From positions 425,396 through 489,395 of the forward strand of contig JAIXMO010000020.1 of the NCBI GenBank assembly GCA_025677825.1: 64,000 nucleotides of DNA, given 5' to 3'. This DNA is from Helicostylum pulchrum (lineage: Eukaryota > Mucoromycota > Mucoromycetes > Mucorales > Mucoraceae). Positions within the stretch are counted from its first letter, which is position 1. Every line of letters starts with the position of its first letter. Shown one piece after another: positions 1-13,860 of this stretch. The notes below the pieces were generated by a model. That model worked only from the letters and a program-made list of their open reading frames with translations. It searched no databases and was not told the DNA's origin. A program made the position numbers and the translations under genes.

Positions 1-40
1 AAGTAAACCCTTTTTTAAAAGAAATAATCCATATACTTAC

Positions 41-3030
<2,990 letters not shown>

Positions 3031-3083
3031 TGTTTCTTCTTCTTTTTTTTTTTTACTGTGTTGTTTATACGAAACAAGGTTTC

Positions 3084-3150
3084 AACGCGAAAAATTTGAA
3101 ATAAAATTTGAAATAAAAAAAATTGGTCACAAAAAAAATTCATAACGCGT
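3084..3150. promoter_or_regulatory. MCB (ACGCGT) and E2F/SBF-like site upstream of MCM6
   Basis: ACGCGT, the MluI cell-cycle box, is at 3145-3150, 115 bp upstream of the MCM6 start. AACGCGAAA at 3084-3092 reads TTTCGCGTT on the gene strand, an E2F/SBF-like site. In yeast MCB/SBF elements drive G1/S genes, MCM genes among them. The role here is inferred from motif and position. Confidence 0.5.
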
Positions 3151-3384
3151 TTTTCACAAGTCACAGACTGTTTCTGTAATAGATTGACTTGCTGCAACAG
3201 TATTTTGTAAGTTGGCAAGAAGAGCGGCGTCGTATTCCGGAGAAAACCCGTATACACTCTAATATGACAGGTTACAATTGCTAGTACAAGGATACACTAT
3301 TTTTGGAAATCCCTTGAATTAAAACTTGGTAGAACAGTATCAATTTCTGGTCGAGTTACAAGCTTCAGTTATTCTAGCGTAAAA

Positions 3385-3725
3385 GTTTTCCTTATTGTCG
3401 ATTTTACTATGTTTAACTCTAGTTAGCTTTGATATTTCCCCCAAAAATCCTCAAACACATCTATAACTATCCTCTATCAGTAATTAAATTATTAATCTCT
3501 TCGTGTGTATGAATTGTGGCATTATCCATAATGAAATACTTATGTAGAAGGCTTTTAGTTCTGGGAAGTTATCTGATTGCCTCAAGACTCCCTGTTTTTG
3601 TACCACTTTTTCTTTTACAAACCTCAACAGCGCCGACTCTTTCTGTTTTTGTTTGAACAACTTTAACGTTTACATTAATAATTTCTCCAAGAGTAGAATG
3701 TGATTCTGTTTTAGTAATACAGTGT
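3385..3725 (-). mobile_element. Decayed Tc1/mariner-type DDE transposase (C-terminal part)
   Basis: Minus-strand translation shows KYFIMDNATIHTHEEI, the catalytic-aspartate region of IS630/Tc1/mariner transposases ('MDN.xIH' motif). Downstream in a shifted frame is RITEACNS, typical of the C-terminus of this family. Upstream, TKTESHSTLGEI resembles the segment before the second catalytic aspartate. Stops and frameshifts interrupt it, so it is a relic. I saw no clear terminal inverted repeats. Confidence 0.65.
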
Positions 3726-5897
3726 TTTAGATTGGATTTTTTTATTTGATAAAATAGAAAGAAGAGTTAAAGAGTAGAAACTTCACTTTTTTGTTTTTTG
3801 CCTCTTCACGAGTATTTTTTATCCATGAAATAGGAGGTTTGTAATACAGAGAGACGCCTTTTGATTTATCGCACATGCGATTGTTGGCCTTTTTAGCAGT
3901 TGTAAGAATAATATTCTTTAACTGTAAAAGATTGGATACAATAGCCGTGATTAAAGTTAACTCGTGCATGTTTCTAAAAAAACATGCACTTGCTCGGCTC
4001 TACCATTCGATAAATACCAACGTCAATCAGTTCCATTTTATACGTTCGGATATGAAATCCGGAAATCAGCTCACTACCAACGCATTTCTTGGCCAATTTT
4101 ACGAGGTCTGACTTTGGGAAAGTGGTATGATTACTTGTGGGTGACTTGGCTTACGCGTATGCTAGGTAAAAGTTTGCTCGAGAAGGCTCTAAATCTATTT
4201 ACAAGAACTGGACTGTTTACAGTTCTCTGATATCTCCACAATTTTCGAACAAGAGTTGTTGGTATAAACCAAACTGCGTCTATTTATAAAAACTTATGGA
4301 TGCGTTGAAGATTATGGTCTTCATCATCTATTAACGGAAGATAATCCTAACTGATATCGGAAGGAAATTCGATGTCTATGGGCTATTAAACATGTTAATA
4401 CCGTCATTATTATCAGTTATTTATCAAAAACTTGATATACATACACTGGCTTCTCCAACAATATTGTCATCTTCTTCGACAGTTTTCATCTTGTTCAGTC
4501 CAGAATTGTACATAGTTTATTTTTTTAAGCACTATATTAAAAATACATTAGTTAATAAACATATTTTCCCGTAGAATGCTGCCTAAGCTTACTGGATATG
4601 CATTGTAATAAAGATAAAGAAGAAAAGCGATTTATCTACCTATTCTAAAAAAAATGACAAAATATATACGCGTTGGGCTGATAAAATGGATAATCACTTC
4701 CTCATGTGATCTATTTACACTTGTTTGTTACAGTAGCTGCTCAATTTAAAGGCGCACTCACCTTTCGCACCACCGTACTCATCAAAAAAAAAAAAAAAGA
4801 GACGCACGAGAGCCAAAACTCTTATTTCCGTTGCTAGTTTTTTTTTTACGAAAAAAATAAAAGAAAAGTATCTTGGGAAAGAAAAAGCAGAGAGTGTTCC
4901 CTAATTCATATCATCTGTAAGACGCTTTACTCGTTTAATAGCTATCCACAATGTTCTTAATAAAACTTATTTTTCGCTAATAATATAATAGTTAGCGTGA
5001 AAACAAAGTGCCCGATCGGCATTATGTTTTTTAACGAAATATTATATCTTAGAAGGCATATGATAAACGTAATCATATTACACAAATGTAGTTCTCTACG
5101 TTCATAAACTATTAATGTTCTAAATAAACATACTGAAAGAGTACAGTGCATCCCGTAACCATCTTAACGTAAGAAAAACGAGCTGATTATGAATTAGAAT
5201 AGTAAAAATAAAAAACTGAATAATAATGCTCAGACTTATGATCACAGTTTGCTTAAATTTAATTTTGAAAGGTATTCGAATTCAATTAGTTGAGCTAAAA
5301 AAATGTTTGATTTGAGAGTGGATACACTGTATCAGGTTAATGAGACTGACATAGTTGTAATTGGTAATATTCGAGAATAAAAAGGAACCTAATATTCCGC
5401 CGAGCTCGATGATATTATTGAGATAGAACTTCAAGTGAATAGATCAGCTACGCTTCATGACAAAACTAACTATTTGTCAGGCAAGTTGGGTATGTTTTCT
5501 CCTATTTTTGTTGCCCGATAGAGTGTCAATTATAATGATTAGATAAATCCTGTTCAAAAGAGTAATTTTAATTTTTTTTTAAAGAAGTAGCCCTTGGAAA
5601 ATTTATTTTTATCATTACGGTCCAAGTGTTGCTAATTGTTTTAAAGAAGTGACCTGACTGGCATGAACAAAACTGGATAATAAAATAAGAAACTGCTTTT
5701 CATTTTACAACTCAGTTTTTTGAGGCGCGGACCGAGAACGATGAATACGTCATCAAATCAAATTAGGCTGTCCCGAGGCCCCCAACTGGCCCTGACAAGT
5801 TTGCGGGGAGGGGGTGCAAAAAAAAAAAAAAGAAGAGGGTAAAAAAAGTTATAGCAATCACTCACTCTTTTTCTATAAATTATATAAATCAGTAAAA
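3726..5897. other. Gene-poor interval
   Basis: About 2.2 kb of AT-rich DNA with only short stop-riddled frames. It may contain more of the transposon relic near 3965-4250, but I cannot show it. A GC-rich patch at 5725-5818, ending in a run of G and then A, lies just before the OSCP start and is probably its promoter. Confidence 0.5.
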
Positions 5898-6925
5898 ATG
5901 GCTTCTAGATTCACCCGTTTGGCTACCTCTGTCCCTAAGGTAATATATTTACTGCCTTTTTTTAACGACACTAAAACGACGTATTTATGAGTACAATTAC
6001 CCTGCGCTCGTTTTTTTTTTGTTATTATTTCTCGACATGGATAAAAAAAAAACCAGAAAAAAAAACTAATCACCTACTTATTTATAGTTTGCTCGTGGTT
6101 ACGCTGCTGCCCCCGCTGTTATCAAGGTAATTTTATATCTTTAAAGCAAATACGATTAAATGAAGTTTTGGAAAAAAGAAAAGAAAAAAAAACTAACATA
6201 AAAGAAATAATAGGCTCCCGTTACCCTTTTCGGTCTTGATGGTCGTTATGCCACAGCTCTTTACACTGCTGCTGCTCGTCAAAACACCCTTGAAGCCGTT
6301 GAGAAGGATCTTAAGACCCTTAACTCTGCTGTCCAAAAGGATGCTGCCCTCAAATCTTTCTTGGAAAACCCCACTATCAACCGTGGTGCCAAGATGGAAG
6401 GTATCCTCGCTGTTTTAAGCAAGTCTGGTAAGGCTAACCCTATCACCCAAAACTTCTTTGAGACTATGGCCGAAAATGGTCGTTTGAACCAAACCGCCAA
6501 GGTTATTGCTTCTTTCGAAGAATTGATGAGTGCTCACCGTAACGAATTACCCCTTGTTGTCACCTCTGCCAAGGTAATATATACATATATGTGATGATAA
6601 AAGAAAAAGAGAGCAAAGAGTATACTAATATAGAATGTATAATAGGCTTTGGATAAGGCTACTTTGAACAAGATTGTTGAATCTCTTCAAAAGTCTACCC
6701 TTGCTGAAGGTAAGAAGCTCCTTGTTTCTAACAAGGTTAAGCCCGATATTCTCGGTGGTATTATGGTTGAAGTTGGAGATAAGAGTATCGATTTGACTGT
6801 TTCTGCTAAGCTCGCCAAGTTGAACAAGTTGATCACTGGTAAGTTATATAATTAAAAAGGTGATGATGATGGTTACAAATACTAATTGTGCGTGTTTTTT
6901 TTATTACCTTATAGACTCTATCTAA
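5898..6925 (+). CDS. ATP5: ATP synthase subunit OSCP (subunit 5), mitochondrial
   Basis: Oligomycin-sensitivity-conferring protein, which joins the F1 head to the peripheral stalk of mitochondrial ATP synthase. Exons 5898-5939, 6088-6126, 6214-6573, 6646-6838, 6915-6925 give 214 residues, the usual length. The N-terminus MASRFTRLATSVPK is rich in basic and hydroxylated residues and fits a matrix-targeting presequence. The body begins APVTLFGLDGRYATALYTAA, the OSCP family start. The last exon encodes only a few residues after a GTAAGT donor; reading through instead would end in GKLYN. I prefer the spliced form because the usual end is a short ..DSI-like tail. Codon use is strongly biased (AAG, GGT, CTC, GTC), unlike most neighbours, as expected for a highly expressed gene. 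Confidence 0.9.
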
Positions 6926-8029
6926 ATATATATATATAAAAAAGAAAGAATATAAAAACACTTTATTTTTTTAAAAACTACTTTTAACACATCATCTTCG
7001 TCTTTTTCTTTAAAAAAAATCAATTACACTTCTATTTCAAAAAACACACTTTAAAAATTTATACGGTGCTTCGCGTATGAAAAAATCAGGGAGCTAAAAT
7101 AAACCAAATAGTATTTCTCTTTTTGTTATAAAACTAAATAAATAAAAATAAAAACTTAGTACGTAATGAATTGAAGTTTTACCGTGGTACTAATTTTTGT
7201 TCTCTTTGATACAAAAATAACTTAATGAGTCGGTATTCCTTAACCTTCTGTAAAAAAACCATTTAGGTAATTTACTAATTGTTATGCAAAAGGATATTTT
7301 TACTATAAACGACACTTTTTAATTGAACGTATGTGTTGTTTATTACATCACCACATCATTTGAAGCAGCTTTCATATGATATAATGTGCAAGCATGAAAT
7401 ATATGACTCCTCCCTCACAAGTTCTTTTTAAAGCATACTCGGTATTAGAATGTGATAACGAAATAGTTTATGAAAAGAAACTAACCAGTCTTACAATCAG
7501 CTATTAAAATCATCATGTTACTTAAACCTGTTCAATTTTACAAACCTTTCTTTTTCGCTTTTTTTTTTTCAGGGAAACTTTTAATCTACTTTAACAACCA
7601 GTTTAAAACTAAAAAAAGAAAAAGGTACTTGTAGTATGAATTTCGGGTTACAGCAAACATTACCTAATCACAGCATTTGTAATGAACTGTTTTGAACAAC
7701 TCTGCAGTGTGACATTATAGTATTCATGATTAAATGTAATCTATATAAAGAAGTCTTTAGAACTCATATTTTTTTAATCCTTGGGTATCATGTCGTCAAG
7801 TGGTTCTATAACACTTTATAACAAACAAGAATTGTTCTGTGTAGACTATGCTCCCTTATTGTCTACATTTTCAAACGCGAAATACAGCATGCAAGATTGA
7901 TTAAAAGACCGTTTGTCTTAAGTACTACCTTCTAATTTAAGTGGGTTTATTTATATACTTTTTTTTTCATATTTATTTTCTCTCTTTCCTTTTTTCTTGC
8001 AAAAAAAAAAAAGGTTAAATATATGAAGA
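6926..8029. other. Intergenic, no gene seen
   Basis: AT-rich DNA with no supported ORF. Near its end, at 7988-8014, is an A/T-tract inverted repeat (CCTTTTTT ... AAAAAAGG) that sits 16 bp before the next start codon, as in several other leaders of this window. Confidence 0.5.
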
Positions 8030-8995
8030 ATGTCCTCATCTAATGACATTACCCCACCTTCACCCATCTTGATCGTAGACAGTTACCCAAGCGCACCAAC
8101 TATAACCAGTACAAAAACACACATTAGCATCTGCTCAAGTACATTAGAATACAATATTAAAGAAAATGATAACAGTATAGAATATACGGAGATAGAGTTA
8201 GATAATACCATAGTTTACTATTATCAAGAACCACCATTAAGCTCGTTACAGCCCGAATTAAATGAAGAGCAAAATGTATTATTACTTTATAACCAAGCCA
8301 AAGAGCCAATATGGAAACTGACAAACCGAGATTGGCACGGCATGACATTAATTTACCAACAACTAATTATTGTTCTATCTACTACTCCGCCTCAATTTAG
8401 GTTCGCCTTTAATAAACAATTTTATCATTGGCAAGTGGTTAAAGAATCATTACATGATTACTCACTAAAATGTTATGTTACCGATACCAAACAATTGATC
8501 GCTCAATTCGATAAAAGCAAATTATTATTAAATTCAATATACACAAATCCATTTAAACAATCTGAAGATGATGATCCTTTTACTACGCTTGTCCTATTAT
8601 CTGGTTTACTTGTAAATAATCATATAAAAATTCTATTAAAATCACTAGGAAATAGTCATGATGCATTACAGTTAATTATTGACCCCCAAAGACAGCAGCA
8701 GCAGCAAATGGAAGACGAAGAGTATGATGAAATTGCTAGTTTATCCTCTACTTATCCAAGAAATTACCCAGGGCATCAAAGTTTAGTCGATGAAAGAGCA
8801 AGTAGATGGTCTTCTGCTGATTCATTTAAAAGTATAGAATTAGATCCCGGTCTTTGGCATTGCTGGTGGGGATATAAATTCTGGTGGTCATGGTTCCCAT
8901 GTTGTATGCCTGGAGGTTGTTGCGATAGAGCCTGTATACGTGGTAAAAGGCTCAAGTCAAAGTCAAAGCAAGGTTGGGAGCAGCAACACTATTAA
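8030..8995 (+). CDS. Conserved-looking orphan protein with Trp/Cys-rich C-terminus
   Basis: Intronless ORF of 321 residues; I do not recognise a named family with certainty. The N-terminal 60 residues are Ser/Thr/Pro-rich. Residues 75-190 alternate hydrophobic and aromatic stretches (for example FRFAFNKQFYHWQ) in a beta-strand-like rhythm that recalls tubby/LURP-one or scramblase folds, a weak guess. A glutamine run and an acidic patch follow. The end contains WHCWWGYKFWWSWFPCCMPG, then a CCDRxCIRGKR basic tail. Such a Trp/Cys block next to lysines and arginines could be a membrane-inserting or palmitoylated anchor. There is no signal peptide. ATG at 8030 is the first in frame after stops. 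Confidence 0.7.
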   Translation: MSSSNDITPPSPILIVDSYPSAPTITSTKTHISICSSTLEYNIKENDNSIEYTEIELDNTIVYYYQEPPLSSLQPELNEEQNVLLLYNQAKEPIWKLTNRDWHGMTLIYQQLIIVLSTTPPQFRFAFNKQFYHWQVVKESLHDYSLKCYVTDTKQLIAQFDKSKLLLNSIYTNPFKQSEDDDPFTTLVLLSGLLVNNHIKILLKSLGNSHDALQLIIDPQRQQQQQMEDEEYDEIASLSSTYPRNYPGHQSLVDERASRWSSADSFKSIELDPGLWHCWWGYKFWWSWFPCCMPGGCCDRACIRGKRLKSKSKQGWEQQHY

Positions 8996-9947
8996 ACATA
9001 CCAGATAATTGATGTAAAAAAGAGAAGATATATATATATATGTATAGAGAGAGAGAGAAAAAAAAAGTTTAAATCTCTCGTTTGTAATAATTACTCAAAT
9101 AAAATCTTTTATATAAATCGTGATTTTCTTGGTTGTTTATATATATGTGATTTATTGGGTGTCTAATACTTGGTGAGTAGAAGTCTATCTCTAATTAGTG
9201 AAGCATGCTTTTGCTTGGCGCTCAAGGAGCTAATAATTATTCTGATTTTCAAAGTCGATCTTTTTACAAATAAAACTCTTGTTAGATAAGATTTTTGTAA
9301 TCTCTACTCGTATCATACAGGAAAAAAAAATGTTTATAAGTTATGTTTAAAATGTGACATTATTTAATATAATTAATACAAGTTGTTTTTGATACTACAT
9401 GTACAATTTAAACTTGTCAAGAAATTCCAAAAAGTCTAGAACTAACTATACTTAATTAAGGTATTCTATTTATCCCTGACTTTGTTTCTTTTACTAAGAA
9501 AAAGGGGGAGTTACTTTTAAAAAAGCAAAAAAAGAGGCTCGCCTGCAAGGTAAATATTGTATTCAATTACTAAATTAACCGATATACTACGTTTTTAAAA
9601 GAATTGACTTCTGGGTTTCACTGTACTCTATTTTTATGCTGGCTAAAAACCTTCTCTAAATTGTTAAATTAGATACAAAATTAAAATTTTCTTATTCTCA
9701 AATACATAGCCGATCATAATTCCAAAGAATATCATTACATTTGTAGCTTTTTTTTTTTTTTTTGCATCTAGACAAAGTCCCAAAAACATTGAGAAATCCG
9801 GTACATTCGAGTGACGTTTGATTTGTTAAGTTGTGGTGTGCGTAGAGGGAAAAAAAGGCTTCTTTTTAAAAATTGTTTTTACTATATTTTTGTACATTCA
9901 TATATACAGATAAAGATATAGCTGTATATTTCATTCTTTTAATTTGC
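8996..9947. other. Intergenic, no gene seen
   Basis: AT-rich spacer with (TA)n and (GA)n runs just after the preceding stop and a T16 tract near 9750. An in-frame ATG at 9873 precedes ADA2, but the stretch it would add is hydrophobic and unlike ADA2 N-termini. Confidence 0.5.
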
Positions 9948-11510
9948 ATGACAATTACACATCGACAAAAACCTTCTGGTAGCACATTAAGCGCTGTAAC
10001 AAATGCAGATGGTGGATCAGGCGTAGATGACAAGGAACCACCTAAATATCATTGCGACGCTTGTTCTAATGACGTGACAAACACAGTTCGTATTCGTTGT
10101 GCAGATAAAGACTGTCCTGACTTTGACTTGTGCGTTACTTGCTTCTGTGGAGGAGCAGAACCCGTAAAGCATAAAACCTGGCACGACTATCGCATTGTAA
10201 AACCTCACAATTTTCCGATTTTCAGCGAAGATTGGGATGCCGATGAAGAGTTATTATTGATTGAAGCTGCAGAAAAGATGGGTATTGGTAATTGGCAAGC
10301 TATTGCAGATTACGTAGGTACAAAGAGTCGCAGTGAATGCGAACAACATTATTTAGATGTTTATGTGTCGAGCCCAAACTGGCCTTTACCTCGTATGAAT
10401 TTGCAGTTTGAAACTAGCGAAGAACAGTGCCGTGAACGAAAGCGTCATCGTTTACAACAATCGCGTGGGCTTGTGCCACGTAAACCTGTATCGTCTCACC
10501 CTAATAATGCAAAACCGATTACGAGTGGACCGGCATTTCATGAAATTCAAGGTTATATGCCTAGAAGATTTGAATTTGAAACCGAATATGAAAATGATGC
10601 AGAACAATTTGTCAAAGACATGGTATTTAACGATGACGATACGCAAGAAGAAATCGATTTAAAGGTGATGGTATTGGATATATATAATTCTCGACTGGAT
10701 CGTAGAATGGAAAGAAAAAATTTAATTTTTGAAAGAAGGTGGTTGGATTTTAAGCGAATGCAAGTTATGGATAGAAAGAGATTAAAGGAAGAGCGTGAAA
10801 TATATAACAAAACTCGTGTGTTTTGTAAATTACAGACTGAAAATGATTATGAAACCTTTGTTAAAGGTTTGGTAAAGGAACAACAGTTAAGAGATAGAAT
10901 ATCTACGCTACAGGAGTGGAGGCAGGCCGGCCTAACCACCATTAAACAAGGTGAACAATACGAAAAAGACAAACAAAATAGGTTGGGTCAATTAAAGACA
11001 CTGTTATCCTTATCAAGTGAAAGATTGGGCGCTAGTGGTTCAGCTCAAAGAAACGCATATAGATCTCAAATGACTACGCTTATACCATCCAACGGTGCCA
11101 ATTATTATAGAGACAGACCAACACAATCAAATGTTGCACCTGTAGCTACTTCCATCATCACATCTGCTGCTCCAGCTGGCGGTAGAAAACCTGCTAATCC
11201 ATTAAATATTCGTGATGCAGATGGTGTACATTTGTTAACTGAAGAAGAGCAAATATTGTGTTCTACTTTACGTATTATGCCAAGACCTTATCTTGTTATT
11301 AAAGATACAATATTAAAGGAATATGCAAGACAAGGTTTCCTGAAACGGAGACAAGCCAGATCACTTATTAAAATCGATGTCAACAAGACGAGTAGAATTT
11401 ATGATTTCTTCGTTGAAAGTGGTTGGATTAAATCATTTAAAGATCCAGCTACTGCTACACCACAATCACAAACACCGGCAGCATCATTACTTACTACGGA
11501 AGCTAAATAA
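9948..11510 (+). CDS. ADA2: Transcriptional adaptor ADA2 (SAGA)
   Basis: ADA2 binds the acetyltransferase GCN5 and ADA3 in SAGA and stimulates nucleosomal histone acetylation. From the chosen start it has 520 residues and no intron. A ZZ zinc finger lies at about 33-80 (YHCDACSND...C..DFDLC..CF). A Myb/SANT domain (SEDWDADEELLLIEAAEKMG ... GNWQAIADYVG) spans about 85-135. A central region carries the ADA2 motif PRRFEFETEYENDAEQ, and a C-terminal SWIRM domain runs from about 428 to 505. I start at the ATG at 9948 because the longer option at 9873 adds a hydrophobic stretch absent from the family. Confidence 0.95.
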   Translation: MTITHRQKPSGSTLSAVTNADGGSGVDDKEPPKYHCDACSNDVTNTVRIRCADKDCPDFDLCVTCFCGGAEPVKHKTWHDYRIVKPHNFPIFSEDWDADEELLLIEAAEKMGIGNWQAIADYVGTKSRSECEQHYLDVYVSSPNWPLPRMNLQFETSEEQCRERKRHRLQQSRGLVPRKPVSSHPNNAKPITSGPAFHEIQGYMPRRFEFETEYENDAEQFVKDMVFNDDDTQEEIDLKVMVLDIYNSRLDRRMERKNLIFERRWLDFKRMQVMDRKRLKEEREIYNKTRVFCKLQTENDYETFVKGLVKEQQLRDRISTLQEWRQAGLTTIKQGEQYEKDKQNRLGQLKTLLSLSSERLGASGSAQRNAYRSQMTTLIPSNGANYYRDRPTQSNVAPVATSIITSAAPAGGRKPANPLNIRDADGVHLLTEEEQILCSTLRIMPRPYLVIKDTILKEYARQGFLKRRQARSLIKIDVNKTSRIYDFFVESGWIKSFKDPATATPQSQTPAASLLTTEAK

Positions 11511-11713
11511 AGGAAAAAATATATACACCGAGGACCATTTTTATTTATACACATAACACATCTCTCTTTTCGCCGCCCTCCTACACTGCCCCCCCCCCCC
11601 TTCACACACACACACACACCCAACCCAATCTCACACAATTTCACATAGCTTATCACTTTCTTTCTTTCTCTTCTTTTTTTTTTCTTTTTTTTTATACGTA
11701 ATAAACACTCAAC

Positions 11714-12896
11714 ATGACTATAATTTCGAGCTCAATAGTTTTGCAGTCTATTCTAAAAGATGGTTGCTTATATCAAATGGAATATAAAGGTGTTCAAAAT
11801 AACCTCTTGTATATTATATTAAAACTACATGATTTAGGTGGTATGTTTTATTTGTTTGCTTCATAAAACATAAATTAATATTTAGTAATAGTATCGGATC
11901 AACAACTGACAAGTATTTATCGTTCCATCATTCATTCTATGGATACGTTACTTTTGCCCAAAATATATAAATTATACACTCCACTTCATATAAACAGCTG
12001 GTTAGATTATCTTGGTGATAAAGAGCAAGTATAAAAATATTCTATTCATGCATCAAGTTGGGCTTATACATCATTTATGTAGTATGTATTCCTCTTACCT
12101 GAAATTCTTTACGCGCCAAGTTATAAGTCATGGTATACAAGACACATTGAACAATTTTTTTTATTGTACGCCGTTAAGTCAATCCATCGGGTCGCAATGC
12201 TTACCTATGGTTCACTTGGCGCTTGGTTTAAAGCATGCCTTACCAGAAATTATAGCGCAAGCATTATCTTATGCTGCTACTTCTCATCAAGACACTACTT
12301 TTCTATTGGATGAACGAGAAATATTATACAATAATGGATATTTTACAGCGCATGAAATATTGGTAAACCAGGTGAAGGTGGATCCTAGATTTGGACCATT
12401 TTCGCCTAAATTAACCTATCGAAAAATATTGAAAAGTGCTAGCGAATTACTGCATACTTATGTCTATCTATGGAAGTTACCAAGTAATATAGAAGATGCG
12501 CTTAATGAGTTACGCGTGGTAGCAGCATGTTTGCTATCGTCTTCTGCAGATACTGGCCATTCAGGTTTAGACATCCCCGGTAATTTATTAAAATCTATTA
12601 ATGCTATGGATATCCTTTATCCAAACAACACATGCCCTACTCTACTTGTGCGTGTACAGTTTTTAAATGTGATTTGTTCCTATATTTTACAAGGTAGACC
12701 TAATATACTATCTATTTCGGCCATAAGACAAGTAGAAATAGATATAAATACTGGTCAACATATTCGAGCTCTACTGTCAAATGAAGAAGTGAATTTGACG
12801 ACATTATCCGTACTGACAGCTTTAGAAGACGCTAACACAAAAGACGAAAGGGACGATTTTTACAATAAGGTGGTTTCCTCCATTTATTTACAATAA
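11714..12896 (+). CDS. Questin-oxidase-like (AflY/DUF4243-type) protein
   Basis: Exons 11714-11840, 11886-12024, 12083-12896 give 359 residues. Family features seen: an N-terminal NNLLYIILKLHDLG segment matching the 'NHL.H.L.AL..LG' block, WLDYLGDK before YLKFFTRQV, and PMVHLALGLKHALPEIIAQA matching the 'HP.IHLGYG.EF..P.IVAEAL' block. Known members include fungal questin oxidase (GedK) and AflY of aflatoxin synthesis; most relatives are uncharacterised, so no substrate can be assigned. Intron 2 only joins the frame if its donor is GC (A|GCAAGT). Its stop overlaps the tail of the convergent FRG1 gene. Confidence 0.75.
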
Positions 12897-13860
12897 CGGT
12901 CAGCCTTTACTTTTTCTCTTCTATCTAATAAAGTTTCGGCAAGTTTACCTTCTGCCTTTGCCTTTTTCAATGCTCGCTTATCATCCAAGGTTTGATGAGT
13001 TTTTCCAGGTTCCCAAGATTGGAATCTTTTACTATTATAGAAGCAATATTAAAAAAAAAAGTGTGCATATATAATATGTATTTACTTACAAGTTCTCCAA
13101 TTCAGTTCCTGTGTCATCTGTTGCCTTTTTCTTTGTCTTTGGCTTGTATTTGAACCGTGTTTGACAATAAACACGGAAAGATTCGCAATAACCAACATCG
13201 TCAGCATCCGCACGAATACGTACACCACCACCGGCAATTTCATCCACCATTAAAAATTTACCGTGAATACTTTCAAACGCAATGCCTGCATCAGTTACTG
13301 TAGGTTTCCATTCCTCTTGTCCTCCAATAGCTTCACTGTTACAAGCTACAACACCAAATTTATCACTGCTGAGGTATTTTCCGTTGGCTGATTTTAAAGA
13401 GTAGGCGCTGGTTGTACCAACAATACGCGATCCAACAAATACTTGTTGTACAATCGTAGGCTCGGCTTTGCTTTCATCAAGATCGGGTATTGGGAATGCC
13501 ATAAATCTATCATCGTCATCAACTGTTAAACAAACGGGCGGATCACTAGGATGTGTAATAAACAATGGGCCAACCAAATCCTCTAAACTATCAGCACGTA
13601 CCCAAACTATGTAAGCTATTAGTAAATGTATACATGTATATATATATATAAACTATAACTAGTTTACCTTGATCTCTTGTGATTGCAGCTTCACGTTCTT
13701 CTTGTTCGGTAGGACGATGCTTTCTCTTCTTTTTCCTAATAAATAAATAAAACCGTTTTTTAATAAAAAGAACGTTTATATCAATTGAAAAAGATATATA
13801 CTTTGGTTCTTTATCACCTTTAAAGACTAACTTGTTCTTTTTAGGAGCTCTGTCAGACAT
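12884..13860 (-). CDS. FRG1: FRG1 homologue (RNA-processing/actin-associated beta-trefoil protein)
   Basis: Homologue of the human FSHD-region gene 1 product, a nucleolar and Cajal-body protein linked to pre-mRNA splicing and actin bundling. Exons 13860-13802, 13735-13668, 13615-13090, 13031-12884 give 266 residues; the human protein has about 258. Seen: Lys-rich N-terminus (SDRAPKKNKLVFKG), a fascin-like beta-trefoil middle containing SANGKYLSSDKFGVVACNSEA and IGGQEEWKP, and a C-terminus LLDRREKVKADRYCK nearly identical to the family end. The last 13 bp overlap the end of the plus-strand neighbour. Confidence 0.93.

Noticed and set aside
6839..6855. OSCP ending by read-through (..GKLYN)
   Set aside because: A GTAAGT donor and a later ATAG acceptor give an end closer to the family.
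9873..9947. Upstream start for ADA2
   Set aside because: It adds a hydrophobic stretch not expected on a nuclear adaptor; the ATG at 9948 gives a normal N-terminus.
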